This document shows positions 43,901 through 55,661 of a stretch of DNA of 64,000 bases, one piece after another (the first letter of the stretch is position 1; each line of letters opens with the position of its first letter). The notes under the pieces were generated by a model that had not been told where the DNA came from, made no database searches, and saw only the letters and a list, made by a program, of their open reading frames with translations. This DNA is from Mytilus californianus (taxonomy: Eukaryota; Mollusca; Bivalvia; Mytilida; Mytilidae). The stretch is taken from positions 87,732,324-87,796,323 of the forward strand of contig NW_026262723.1 of assembly GCF_021869535.1 (NCBI RefSeq), given 5' to 3'. The translations under genes and the position numbers were made by a program.

Positions 43901-46900
43901 ATCTTTTTTAATCACTTTTCGAGACGGTGCATCGTCCTAAATATGCATGAAATAGTTACTACTGGTTAATACGCAATCAAAACTCAATTAATCAAACATT
44001 ACTAAAAAGAGTCCGAGGTATATCACTTATAGACTGAGTTTCCGCAATAATACATTTGGCAAAAGATCATTTATTGTTTTTTTAACGCCAGTCAAATGCA
44101 CTTAAAAATATAATAACATCTTTCAATTTAGGAACTGTAATAATGCGTCTTGTAACAAAGTACTAATAAAATATGGACAGTCGATGTAAAGCAAAATATA
44201 TTCATTTCTGTTGTTATTTCAGAAATTGTGGAAGACAAGAACAATGTAATACTTCCTGAGAAAAATTCCTCTTCTGATACTACAAGCCGCTAAAGATATT
44301 GAAACAGATTGTCAAAAAACAGAGCCGCCCTGAATAAATGTCCAGTATTATGGCAGATAAAGGCAATGTTGTATCCAATCCTTGTAGGTACCATATTAAA
44401 TCCTGAACATGCCAGTATAATCAAAATGTACATAGTGTTGTCTGCATTTTAAAAAAAAAATTTTTTTAAAGTGAAACTTTTGCAAATTTTTAATTCGAGA
44501 TCGTGATTTATATTTAAATATGTCCTAAAGAAAATTAGAGAGAATGTGATTGCTTTAAAAACAAATTTCTATAGGACAGACTCCAGAACAATAGCGTGTG
44601 CACGTAAACTGAGAGAAATAAAGCGTGAAATCAAACTGAAATTGCTGATTTACCCCATTACATTTACCTGTATCAATGGAGGCAAAACGCATAACAACAA
44701 TTCACAGGAAAACGACTAAATCAAATATACTTGGATGCATTATTTCTTAGTTCTACTACAACGGAGATCTATGAACATGCACTGAAATGCCTGGACTGGG
44801 AATAGTATACCAGGGTTTGGGTAAACCCCCTTTTTTATTCTGTTTTATTTATTTCCTCAATAAAGAATATTATGTGTTTTTTCTATCGTAAAAACAATCT
44901 TACTTTGGGGGAAGTTACATGTGCCTACCCTTTTCTCTTATTTTCTAGGTTTTAAAAATCACCGAACATTTTGAATAAAAAATCGTGCATAATCATTTTG
45001 ACAACTTCATTGGAAACAAAATTCCAGGAAACGATAAATTCAGGATCTTCTTTAGAAATCATAGATGTCCATTGAAGCCATAAATCAGTTGCCCGACTCC
45101 TAAACTTGCAGGAAATTCATAGGTAAATCATTAAAAAGGGAGAGGCATTTTTGGACCGCCCCACTCCATTCCCTTAGAATAAAAACAAAAATCTGAATAT
45201 GCTGTATACTATGAAGTAAATTTATTTGCATTTTGATTTGTTCTAGTGAATGAATGGAAACTTGTTTGCACAATTTTTTGCCAAGACTATTAGTGACTTT
45301 AATTCAAAAGTGTATTTGCTGCATATAAATCGATTTTGATATTCTTTTTTTATATCATTTGACAAGCTGTTTATATTTACGGGGAATCGGCGTGTACCAT
45401 AGAACAGCCAGTAGAAATATAAATCAAAGTTGGTACTTGAGGACTTTATTCCCACAATATTTTTGTTTTTATTTTTTTTTTAATTATTACTATTTTCCTG
45501 AACGTTTTATCTTGAGTTTATAATCAGTAACGTCCGCTCGGAGAACGTGCACAAAATGAATAGTTCAAATTCTCAGTATGTGCATGTGAGTATTTTTTTT
45601 GCTACTACATTCTCCATTGGATGCTACAATAACCACTTACATGTAACCAAAACATATTCATTCTTCATTATTATGTATGGCCGGAATTATAGCATAATAG
45701 CAGAGAAAAGCTATTCTTCCGAATTGCCGGAAGAATAGACATTTTTTGCTATTTTTCCGGCTAATTGGAAGAATAGCCACTGCCTAAAAAAACCTCATCA
45801 TAGATAGCAGAATTAAAATTTTGTAAACATGGCCTAACACCATTAATGTGAAAGATGGTCGTTTCATTTAGAATTGTTTCTTTACCGGTCATTTGCTAAA
45901 CAAAACATAACTGAGTGAGTTTTTTTTTACAAGAACAGGAGGATTTTTAAATCATACACAACAGAATACAATTCTTACCTTTTAATTTTTGTCCAATATT
46001 TTATATTAACAAATGAATATGAAATTTAATAACTGTCCACCCAGTTGTCCATAAATAACAGATTTTGGTGTTGTCGCTTTTACAAGAAAATGAGTTTGCA
46101 CAATTTAAGGTGCAACTTTTCATTATCCCATTGTTCTCAAATCCCCATAATTTGAAACTGCATTATGAAATAGGTTTGTAAGCTAATAAAAAAAAACGTC
46201 GAGCTGACAGTTAATCAAAAACTTGTGAGTACGCCCTTTTTATCTTAGCATACATTACTAAATTCATATTTTTTGCCTTTTAGATTTGGTATCTTTTCCT
46301 TTTTTTCCAGTTTGCGAAATATTAATTCCTAGATTATTGATATTCTTCCATTTTACCAATACCTACTTTAGTGAAATTTGTCAAAGCAAAAGAAAATAAT
46401 ATATACTAAAAGTGCATTGTACATATATATAATTGATTGATTGTTGGTTGCTTAACATATAAATAAAAAGACAGAAATAATTGATTGCAGTATTATAGTT
46501 GTAGAGAGCTCGTATTTCTAGGGAATCTGCTTTTGAAAAATATGTTTTTTTTACTTTAAAAGTCTATGAGCTTCCTTTTTCATTACACTAGTTCTTCAAG
46601 TTCTCAATTGTAACCGGTTAATTAATTCCGATTTAGAATTTATGACATTAACTCCTTCGCACAGAATTAAAAAAGTTTTAAAACACATCATGTTTTTTTT
46701 CTCCATTAGTTATCGTACATAGACAATGCAATGAGTACAGATTGCCATTGTTTTCTATGTCATTCGGAAACCCAAAAATATATGAAACCAAATAAACCAC
46801 ACAATCTGGAAATTATTCACAGAAAAAATGCTTTAAATTGCTGACACATTAATAGTATTATATACAAAAAAATAAAATCTTTGAATTAAGCACAAAAAGG

Positions 46901-46990
46901 AAAATGTAAATGAGGTAAAGGTCAGATAAACCATTCCAGACAGACATGTACACTTTACAATCATGCCATATACCAAATATAGTTAGCCTT
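43901..46990. other. AT-rich sequence, no gene seen
   Basis: The first part may hold further LINE debris, but I cannot show it. A perfect 11-bp inverted repeat with a 6-base loop (CTATTCTTCCG with its complement) lies at 45711-45738, and a short reversed piece of a hammerhead monomer (catcatagat...AAAATTTTGTA) at 45792-45828. Confidence 0.4.
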
Positions 46991-46997
46991 TTGCTTT

Positions 46998-47818
46998 GAT
47001 ACATGATGGTCCTGAAGTATAGATTCTAGGTACTGACGTTGTTTATCATCTTAATTACGTGTTATAGGGTTCTTTTATTTGTCTTTGTAAATTATTTACC
47101 TTTACTGTTTATTCCATGTCCTGTACCAAGTCATGAATATGGCAGTTGTTATCAGACAATCCGTTTCTTTGTATGTTGGCGTTTGCTTTTGTTGTATTTC
47201 AGTGTTTCTGTTGTTCCGTTGTTTTCCTCTTATAGTTTATGTGTTTCCCTTGGTTTTAGGTTTAACCGGATTAGTTTTTGCTTAATCGAGTTATGACTAT
47301 TGAACAGCGGTATACTACTGTTGCCTTTATTTGGTAATATCTTTTTGGCGTGGCTCGGTACTTATACATCCCGCCATTGTGTTATTGTGCTATGGTAATT
47401 TTTTGTATTCTTGTCTTTCATTTTATGCTTATGTGCTTTGTCTATATGCCATTTTGTTTATCTTTGTTGACATATTTGTTTGTTTTTATAGTGATTAAGA
47501 TTATAACACAATGTTGACTGCTGTACCCCTATTTTTGACATTTTTACCTAATATGTCTGTTTGTTTTGTTCACACATTGTTGTCAATATAATAGAATATA
47601 TGCGACTGTCATACAAGTGAGAGGTTTAGCTACCTATAAAACCAGGTTTAATCCACCATTTTCTACACAAGGAAATGCCTATACCAAGTCGGGAATATGA
47701 CAGTTGTTTTCCATTCATTTGATGTGTTTGAGCTTTTGATTTTGCTATTTGATAAGGGACTTTCCGTTTTGAATTTTCCTTGGAGTTCGGTATTTTTGTT
47801 ATTTTACTTCTTTTTAAT
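46998..47818 (+). mobile_element. PLE-2 solo tail, longest copy
   Basis: Starts within the last RT codons (CATGATGGTCCTGAAGTATA, compare the RT stop at 51577-51579) and continues through GATTCTAGGTACTGACG, GTGGCTCGGTACTTATACAT, TGTTGACTGCTGTACCCC and AGAGGTTTAGCTACC to the common terminus. It holds about 215 bp near 47115-47340 that is deleted from the copy at 51580-52153. Minus-strand open stretches here are incidental. Confidence 0.85.
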
Positions 47819-48493
47819 ATAGTATCTGAGAAACATTTGTTAAGTGTAGTGGAAAAAAGCTTCTCTATGTAATGTTGACGAATGCTCTTTGTGCGGAATA
47901 ACGGGTAGCAGTCAGTAAAGAATATCTGTGGTGCTGTTGGAGTTGATGTCTTCAGCAAGTTGAATCAGCAGTCGTTTGTCTGCTCACTTTTATTTGGTAG
48001 TAGACAAAAGACGTGTTGGTACATAGCTATATAGACATTGCGAGAAAACTGGAAATGGTACCCTTCAAAGGAGTTGTATTAGTCCAATTTATTTAATGCT
48101 ATGGTTATAATTTTGTTAGATTTCACAATTTACACATGACGGTGCTATATGGAAATCAGTAAATATGTTTTTAAAGAAAAAAAAAATACAAGACTAGTTA
48201 ATATATGTAAATGGCTCTCTGCATGATTTTTTTAGATTTCTCCAAGTAAAATTGTAGTTATGATATTTACTAGAAGGAAAAAAATGTAAATACAAATTAA
48301 TAACTTGGAAATCATATATTGGAAATAGTTTTCAGCAGAGGCGAACTTAGGGAAGGGGTCAGGGAGCCCTGCCCCCATTATGGAGCTACATATATGATTC
48401 ATGCATAGACGTTTTACATGTCACACTCCAAACGTCGCTTACATTGGGGCCTGGAGCCACCTTTATCAAAATCCTATGGCCTGGATCCGCATC
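47819..48493. other. Unassigned sequence
   Basis: Nothing recognised. GAAGGGGTCAGGGAGCCCTG near 48351-48370 is unusually GC-rich for the region. Confidence 0.35.
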
Positions 48494-48640
48494 TATTTAG
48501 GATTAATTTTTGACAGGAACTTAACTGTGCATAAGAAAATCATAGTTCAAAATTTACAAACTAAGTACATGAAAGTTATAAATTGTATGAAATTACTTAC
48601 AGGAACCAGATGAGGACCAACCAGCCATACACTCAGAAAA
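48494..48640 (+). pseudogene. LINE RT thumb fragment
   Basis: Frame reads YLGLIFDRNLTVHKKIIVQN, then a YMKVINCMKLLTGTR stretch, with TGA at the position of the usual tryptophan and GP after it. The LGxxFD...LTWxxHI...LxxLxGTxWG pattern is typical of the region after the RT catalytic core in many LINEs. No other part of the element adjoins it. Confidence 0.68.
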
Positions 48641-50335
48641 AATATTTATCACTGATTTGATGAAAAATTGATTATGGTTGTGAAATATATTTGTTAATGC
48701 ATTACGTGAATGTACCGACTCAATGAGATCAGATTTTCTTAAATCTTTACCAAGCTGAAATGGGTGATCCACCTTATATTTTTTTTTTTTATAACACTAG
48801 AATTGTATTTACAGAAACCCTTTGCAAGCTGTCATAAATAATTTTATTTTAGATTATAATTGGAAGTTGAACAGTATTGGAAGATTTTATTTATAAATTA
48901 TCTCATTTATTTTTTTTTTATTTTTTTTTCTGAATTTATTTATTATTTTACATTTATTATTAAAAAGTATAATATTAATATTACATTAAACATTGTATAC
49001 AGGTCTCACTATACCTTCATAAAATAACAATTTTAATTGCTATATAAAAACTAAGCCCATCTATTGTTTGACACTAGTGACAAAAGTGAGTTGGATATTT
49101 CAAATATTGGAGAACCGTGAATAAACCACAACAGTGTAGTGAGAGTTTTTTGGCCCCGTGTTGAAAGCCTCACTGCGACTTTGAAATGAAGAACAGCAAC
49201 AAATGCGCCATTCCTTTGCTTTTTATGTGTTTTTTGCTGTGTATGTACTTGATGGATACCCCATATCCTAACACGTTTTATAGAATTGGATGTTTTTTTG
49301 GTTTAATTTCTACGGAAAGTGAAACTTGCTTTAATTTCGTATAAAAAAAAAATATTATTTGAAATACACAGCATTCAGTTCTTTTATTAACAGATTTTCG
49401 AAATATAAAAATATATGTTATTCATATTTTGAATGGTCATATACTTTAAATTTTTCAAAGAAATCGAATGTTTTATATTCTTGAATGGTTAAATTTAACT
49501 ATAAAAATCGTGAACATAGTCTATCTTCTGTTAAAAGAAACTCATTTATTTTATACAAATCTTCAAAAATGTACTGCTATTGAATCATTGTCTTCATGTA
49601 CTCTTATTCCCCACCTTTTTGTCCCGTATGCAGTGACCTTAACTATAGCATCTTCTTATAGAACAAATGTGAAATAAAAACCTTAATGAAGACATTATCT
49701 ATCTATTGATTTTGCAATAAATGATTTAACACACCACACCACTAAACAACTGATGTGACAAAGTTTAATTAATAAATTTGAACGCATGTACAATATAAGA
49801 AAAACATAAACATCGCTTTTTTATCTCATTTATTTTTCACGTGCTCCATGATTATGTGTTGAATGTTTATCAAGGTCACAATCGGTAAACTTCGGCATAA
49901 AAAAACCGAAAGTTAATTAGCACGCAAAGTTTTCGATCAACAATATAAACAATTTTTTGTCGATTAATTTTACATTACAGATTCGTAATAAATATTAAAA
50001 TAAAAGTTAAACAGATGACTTAGTTTAGTATATATGCAGGCATTGGCTCTATAATTTTCTTAACATTATAATTACTCGTTTTATATGACTTTAAAACAAG
50101 ACTGAAATTGTCAAGTGCAAAGAAAGCAGTGTGTACACAAACAATGCGAAAAATAGTGTTACTTAATTTAGTATGTGGAGCTAATAATTTTATAATCGTT
50201 AAGTTCTCATTCGGCATGGGTTGCTTTCATAAAGCTGGATTTGTTTTCATACGAAATAAAAGCATATGACGGAATCAAATGATTTGTCTCTCAGCCAATA
50301 AAATGTCAGCATTTGTATGAAATAAACACCTGCTG
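48641..50335. other. AT-rich sequence, no gene seen
   Basis: GGCCCCGTGTTGAAAGCC at 49151-49168 is a short match to the PLE-4 tail. Open stretches of 60-70 codons show no domain. Confidence 0.4.
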
Positions 50336-50415
50336 TAAATATAGATAATTACAAGTCATTTATAAGATCTATTTTCGAAATACTAAGGATTGTATACCCT
50401 TGAAAAAGATAATCT

Positions 50416-50533
50416 ACTCCGGGTGCGGGAGTTTCTCGCTGCATTGAAGACCCATTGGTGGCCTTCGGCTGTTGTCTGCTCTATGGTCGGGTTGTTGTCT
50501 CTTTGACACATTCCCCATTTCCATTCTCAATTT
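50416..50533 (+). mobile_element. PLE-3 tail tip (118 bp) with 6-bp duplication
   Basis: CCGGGTGCGGGAGTTTCTCG through GAAGACCCATTGGTGGCC to CATTCTCAATTTTA equals the last 118 bases of PLE-3. TAATCT flanks both sides (50410-50415 and 50534-50539). Confidence 0.8.
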
Positions 50534-50631
50534 TAATCTTACCTTTATTTGGCTAAACCTTACGGAATTTTGAGTCCTCAATATTGTCCAAATTCGTACT
50601 TTATTTGACCTTTTATACGTTTATGATTCGA

Positions 50632-50670
50632 GCGTCACTGATGAGTCTTTTGTAGATGAAACGCGTACAA
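50632..50670 (+). ncRNA. Hammerhead ribozyme lacking the cleavage site
   Basis: Stem I 5' strand, CTGATGA, stem II (GTCT/AGAT) and GAAA are kept, but nine bases spanning stem III and the GTC triplet are missing between CGCG and TAC. It cannot self-cleave in this form. Confidence 0.72.
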
Positions 50671-50781
50671 AATTTAAACATGGCATCTATGATGAGTTTA
50701 TTTACAACAACTTGGTCAATGCCACTGCTGGTGGAGGTTTCCTCCCCGATGGTATCACCAGCCGAATAGCCAGCACTTCAA

Positions 50782-51579
50782 TGCTTTTCAATATAAAAAT
50801 GGTAGCATACGCTATAAATGTATTGCTTTGGGATACAATACGGCATATTTTGTAAATAGTGAACAAAAAGGTTAAACATGCTACACAGAGGAACAAGTGA
50901 TCAGTATGTTGGAGTTTCTTATTGACAACATATTTGTTGAATTTGGAGGTAGACTTTTTTTTTTTAAATTGTCGGCATTCATATGGGAACGAACTGTGCG
51001 CCTCTCCTTGCCGACCTCTTCTTATTTTCATATGAGTTGGAGTTCCTTAAGACACTTGTCAAAAGCAAGAAGATCAAAGAAGCCAGATCATTTAATTTCA
51101 CATTCAGATATATTGATGATGTTCTTTCCATTAACAATCCAAACTTTTCTGATTGGGTTCCATTAATATATCCTCCAGAAATAGAAATTAAAGAAACAAC
51201 AGACACGGCTTCCTCTGCCTCATTGTTAGACTTATACCTCGAATTTGATATAAGCGGTCATCTCAGTACCAGAATCTATGACAAACGAGACGATTTTAAT
51301 TTTGAAATTATAAATTTCACCAACCTCAGTAGCAATATACCAACTTCACCTGCATATGGGATATATATTTCCCAACTCATTTTGTTTTCAAGAGCTTGCA
51401 GCTGCTACTCAGACTTTATAAAACGTCACCAGTGTCTGAGCAGAAAGTTGATGAGCCAAGGTTACGTCAAAGAACGTCTCGTCCTTTTTCTACAAAAGTT
51501 CATTGGAAGATACCAAGACCTTGTTGATAAATATTCCGTATCAACTTCAGAAAGAATACATGATGGTCTTGAAGTATAG
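50782..51579 (+). pseudogene. PLE-2 Penelope-like reverse transcriptase, 5' truncated
   Basis: Begins inside the RT at the hammerhead-monomer breakpoint. In order: a YKCIALGYNTAYFVN block (50808-50855), EEQVISMLEFLIDNIFVEFG (50888-50947), MGTNCAPLLADLFLFSYEL (50983 on), an intact FRYIDDVLSINN catalytic box near 51107-51142, YDKRDDFNFEIIN, NIPTSPAYGIYISQL and a stop at 51577-51579. Frameshifts lie near 50795, at 50860-50880 and in the T run at 50953-50965. The last 199 codons are open and carry the only intact YIDD in the window, but fingers and N-terminus are missing, so no active enzyme can be made. No GIY-YIG domain follows. Confidence 0.86.
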
Positions 51580-52153
51580 ATTCTAGGTACTGACGTTTTT
51601 GTTATCTTAATTACGTGTTATAGTGGTCTTTTTATTTGTCCTTGTACATTTTTAACCTTTACTGTTTAGTCCATTTTTGGTAGTATACTTTTGACGTGGC
51701 TCGGTACTTATACATCCCGCCATTGTGTTATTGTGCTATGTTCAGTTTTGTATTCTTGTATTTCATTTTTGCTTATGTACTTTGTCTATAGAGTGTCTAT
51801 ATGCCATTTTGTTTTTCTTTGTTGTAATTGTTATTTGTTTTTATAGTGATTAAGATTATATTACAATGTTGACTGCTGTACCCCAATTTTTGACATTTTT
51901 ACCTATTATGTCTGTTTGTTTTGCTCACACATTGTTGTCAATATAATGGAATTCTATGCAACTGTCATACAAAAGAGGTTTAGCTAGTTAATCCACCATT
52001 TTCTACATAAGGAAATGCCTGTACCAAGTCAGTAATATGACAGTTGTTTTCCATTCGTTTTATGTGTTTGAGCTTATGATTTTGCCATTTTATAAAGGAC
52101 TTTCCTTTTTGAATTTCCCCTGGAGTTCGGTATTTTTGTTATTTTACTTTTTT
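51580..52153 (+). repeat. PLE-2 3' tail
   Basis: From the RT stop through GATTCTAGGTACTGACG, GTGGCTCGGTACTTATACAT and AGTGATTAAGATTATA to GGTATTTTTGTTATTTTAC and a T run. This copy links the tail-only repeats at 7004, 32990, 42828 and 46998 to a PLE RT. Confidence 0.85.
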
Positions 52154-52328
52154 TCTGTGTTGAAATAATCGAGTTATCATTGGTATGGTCATAATTATAA
52201 ATTAAATGTAAACAAAACTTTTAGAGTTTTCTCAATACTAAGAATCTTCTTCCCCATGAATATATTACCTTATCTGTATTTGGCAAAAGCGAACGGAATT
52301 TTGAGGCCTAAATGCTCTTCAACTTCGA

Positions 52329-52374
52329 GCGTCAGTGATGAATCTTTTGTAGACGAAACGCCCGTTTGGCGTAC
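52329..52374 (+). ncRNA. Hammerhead ribozyme, core C lost
   Basis: The core reads GTGATGA instead of CTGATGA; stem II has one outer mismatch; the cleavage triplet is GTT. The lost catalytic C predicts inactivity. Confidence 0.7.
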
Positions 52375-52600
52375 AAAATTGTAATCCTAGTATCTATGAT
52401 TAGTTTATTTACAAACTGTTGACATATGTATTTATTATTGATATGGTCATAATTACAAATTAACTGTTAACAAAACTTTGAGATTTTTCAAAAAACTAAG
52501 GATTACCTTAGCTGTATTTGGCAAAAACTTTAGGAATATTGAGTCCTCAATGCTCTTCAACTTCGTAATTTATTTTGCCTTTTTAACTTTTTTGATTCGA

Positions 52601-52647
52601 GCGACACTGATGAGACTTTTGTAAACGACTCGCGCGTCTGGCGTACA
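52601..52647 (+). ncRNA. Hammerhead ribozyme, decayed
   Basis: CTGATGA is intact, but stem II is mispaired and the GAA segment reads GAC. Stem III and GTC-TGGCGTAC are intact. Confidence 0.7.
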
Positions 52648-52908
52648 CAATTTGTATCCGGAGATCTGTTATGGGTTTATTGACTACCACTTGGTCGATG
52701 CAACTGCTGGTGGGGGTTTCTTCCCGAGAGTATCACCAGCCCAGTAGTCAGCACTTCTGTTTTGACATGAATCATCATTGATATGGTCATAATTATAAAT
52801 TAACTGGTAACAAAACTTTGACATTTTTCGAAATTCTAAGGATCTTCTACCCCATGAATAGATTACCTTTACTGTATTTAGCAAAACCTTTTTACTTTTT
52901 TGATTCGA

Positions 52909-52952
52909 GCGTCACTGATGAGTCTTTTGTAGACGAAACGCGCGTCTGGCGT
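52909..52952 (+). ncRNA. Hammerhead ribozyme, all core bases intact
   Basis: Stem I pairs GCGTCA (52909-52914) with TGGCGT (52947-52952), six pairs with two G-U. The core is CTGATGA (52915-52921). Stem II is GTCT (52922-52925) with AGAC (52931-52934) around loop TTTGT. GAA (52935-52937) follows. Stem III is ACG (52938-52940) with CGT (52943-52945) around a 2-base loop. The cleavage triplet is GTC, so the cut is after C 52946. A stem III this short is typical of the minimal hammerheads of PLEs and retrozymes, which tend to act as dimers. Confidence 0.85.
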
Positions 52953-52985
52953 ACACAATTTTTATCCTGGTATCTTTTATGACTG

Positions 52986-54354
52986 TATTTATCAGCACAA
53001 AAGGATAACAGGCTGAACGGACTGATATAGCCATAAAGAGACTGGTGTAATGACTTTGGGGTGTTAATGGATTCTATATCAAATAATCTTTTGTTTTCAT
53101 ATTCTTCACATTAATTGAACCGAATCGGGTTTTTTTTTTAACGAAAAAACATTATAACTTTAACGTCTTTTTACTTGCAAATCCAGCAATTGTACTTGCT
53201 AATCCAGCAATTTTACTTACTAATCCAGACTAACTAAAGATTGTACCTGTTGTTTCAGTATGGTTTTAAGATTAGTTAATTTGTAAATCGATCTTGTACA
53301 TGTAAAATATACAGTTTAACAAAATGAGAAGGAATGATATTCATGCGATATTAAATCGTTAAATTTATACATAGTTTTTGAACTCTTGCTTTCAACGTTT
53401 ATTTTCTTTTAAAATATCATCTTATTTTTGTATAAATAGAAAAATAGTTATTTTTGGATACTTTGAACTTTCCGTCGCTTTACAATATATAATAAGAGTG
53501 CATATTAAAAAAAACCAACCTCATATATGTATATTACATAATTTGATTTGAATTTCATCATATATTTCCTGCTTGCAACTAAATTTTGTACATTTGTCTT
53601 CAATCATAAACCTACCGTTTTCACACAATATGTAACGTAATGTATTTCATAACTACTGTAGTATATATAATTAATTGTTAAATCTAAATACTATAATAAT
53701 ACATTGCGATTGTGGTTTAACATTTTCCGCTTTCACGAATATAACAGCCATGGAAAGGTCATAGTAAAGTAAAATGTTCGATGAAATGACAAAAGTACAC
53801 AATATCATAACTTGCATTCGTTGTAAATAACACAATAGTATACCTTTGATTCAATGTTGATGGTTGACCTAAGTTTTCCTTTTCTGTGAAGGGTTTTCTT
53901 CATGGCCATGGTGTTTTTTTCTGTCCTTGACTTTTAATTTGATTGTCCTCTTCTTACTATTTTAACATCAAATTAAGAAGCAATGAAAAGCAAAGCTCCC
54001 CCTCCAAAAAAGTTATCAACACAGGAAGATATTTTTGAGTTTATGTTTTCGCTTTGAAATAATACTTTCGACGATTCACCTTCTGAATGGAGATTAATGC
54101 AACATTTTCCTGAATTATCATCGCCGCGATATAGTCTTTTGGTGCTAATGCGATGTAAAGCAATCACCAATCAATCAATCAATATTGAAATATCAAGTTT
54201 TACTTAAAAAAATTAACTTAAATTAAGTACCAGACCTATTATTTAAGCCTATGCTATATATGTTTTTCTTTAAGTATTTGTTCTGATTTTCAGTGGCACA
54301 GTAACCCAACAACTCAAATGTTTAACAAAAAGACATTTTGAGGTCAATATGCAG
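52986..54354. other. AT-rich sequence with a possible PLE-1 scrap
   Basis: A motif around CTTGCAAATCCAGCAAT repeats three times at 53171-53230. CATGGCCATGGTGTTTTT...TTTGATTGTCCTC at 53901-53951 weakly matches the PLE-1 tail end. No gene was seen. Confidence 0.4.
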
Positions 54355-55040
54355 TCTTCAACATTGTTTACTAACACTGGGTTGATACTGCTGCTGGTGG
54401 AATGTTAGCCCCGTGGGTATCATCAACTCAGTAGTCAGTTCGTCGGTACTGACATGATTTATAGCATAATTATACTTATTTAAAATTCCCCTGTTCATAA
54501 ATTAAGAAATTATTACGAAACTTAGGTCCAAACTCACTAGGCAAAGTTGACCTTAGATAAATTTGGCTAATCAGTTAGGTCCTTTTTTGGTCATATAGCT
54601 CCTAACGTTTCAGTGTATTCACGCATCCCTGGCTTTGAAATGTAAGGTTTTGAGGTTAATCCAGAAAAACACTTTGGAATTCGAAATTCATCAAGTGGTC
54701 TTTTTTTAAATTTATTTACTACCACTGGGTTGATACCGCTGCTGGTGGACTGTTTGTCTCCCGAGGCTTTTGTCAACTCAGTAGCTTTGGCACTGACATG
54801 ACTTATAACATTTTCCTATTAAGAAACTAAGGTTCCAACTACCTCAGGCAAAGTTTATCCTAGATCAATTTGGCTATTCTGTTTATGTCTTTTTTTGGTC
54901 ATATATCTCATAACGTTTCAGCGTTATTACACATCCCTTGCTTCAAATGTTTAGATTTAGGTTTGATCGTACCTGATGAAGGTAAATCTAGGAAAGCGCT
55001 GTGGTCGCACGAAAATTATCAAGTGTTTTGGTTTTTTTTT
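54355..55040 (+). repeat. Dispersed repeat R-A, two tandem units
   Basis: Units begin at ACTGGGTTGATACTGCTGCT (54376) and ACTGGGTTGATACCGCTGCT (54725), period about 350 bp, and share the block order listed for 770-1110. The first part (CTGCTGGTGG, GGTATCATCAACTCAGTAG) resembles the block after the hammerhead in the retrozyme-like monomers. Tandem units of this size suggest a second, related family. Confidence 0.7.
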
Positions 55041-55129
55041 TTCATTCATTAACAAATAGTATTCTACCACAACGCGCTTTTGATCATTATTTCTGAAAAA
55101 AAACTAGCAATTCTAAAGACAGTTTGGGT

Positions 55130-55215
55130 AAATGACATGAAAATCGAGAAGGTGGTCAAACCTAAACATTTAAAAGCAAGGGATGTATAAATACGTAGAA
55201 ACGTTAGGAGCTATA
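55130..55215 (-). repeat. Dispersed repeat R-A, reversed fragment
   Basis: AAACATTTAAAAGCAAGGGA and AATACGTAGAAACGTTAGGA are the reverse complement of the middle of R-A. Confidence 0.6.
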
Positions 55216-55399
55216 TTTCAAAAGGAACTCTACACAATTTACACGAAAATATTAACAATTTTGCAATAATATTAACACTATTGATTTTTCAACAATCAAT
55301 ACACCCAAAGGTGAATAGGCAAAAGAAATATGGTCACTCTAAGTCTTCTTCCGACCGACAGTAAAACCCTTGCCAAATAAAGCGTCTGATTGGTTGTGC

Positions 55400-55430
55400 G
55401 GGATGTATAAATACGCAGCCGCGTGTGGTC
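55400..55430 (+). promoter_or_regulatory. TATA-like site (weak candidate)
   Basis: GTATAAATACGC at 55408-55419 lies in a locally GC-richer patch. A similar GTGCGGGATGCATAAATACGC occurs near 36333, so it may belong to a repeat instead of a promoter. It is about 250 bp upstream of the candidate frame at 55662. Confidence 0.25.
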
Positions 55431-55661
55431 TACTCAGCGGATAAGTTCTCATAAACAAATGTATGCTGCTGACGCAAAAACTGATCCAAATGTTATAAAG
55501 AACGACTGAAATCGACACTACACAAGTTTGACGATCACCATAACGAATTGTTACGACGTGTCTAGGGCTTCTCACTGGGGACATGTTTTCACTGACTTAA
55601 AACCTTAAGATAGCAGAATATTTGTCTGATCTGTCACTTATTGACTTAAGTGTGGATTCGC

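Larger units (their letters stand above)
50340..52985 (+). repeat. Hammerhead monomer array 2 (retrozyme-like)
   Basis: Four monomers in direct orientation, with hammerheads at 50632, 52329, 52601 and 52909. Each has the same block order as array 1. The array is interrupted by a PLE-3 tip at 50416-50533 and by a 5'-truncated PLE-2 copy at about 50780-52153. The last three hammerheads are about 272 and 308 bp apart; internal deletions account for the difference. Confidence 0.82.

Noticed and set aside
45711..45738. 11-bp inverted repeat as a terminator
   Set aside because: Rho-independent terminators are not expected in this genome, and no gene ends nearby.
47626..47958. 110-codon minus-strand frame
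   Set aside because: It is antisense to the end of a PLE-2 tail, and similar stretches appear reversed at other tail copies.
54973..54995. CTGATGA...GGAAA in repeat R-A as a hammerhead core
   Set aside because: Stem II and stem III do not pair, and the copies at 1040 and 17855 do not help by compensation; kept only as a hypothesis.
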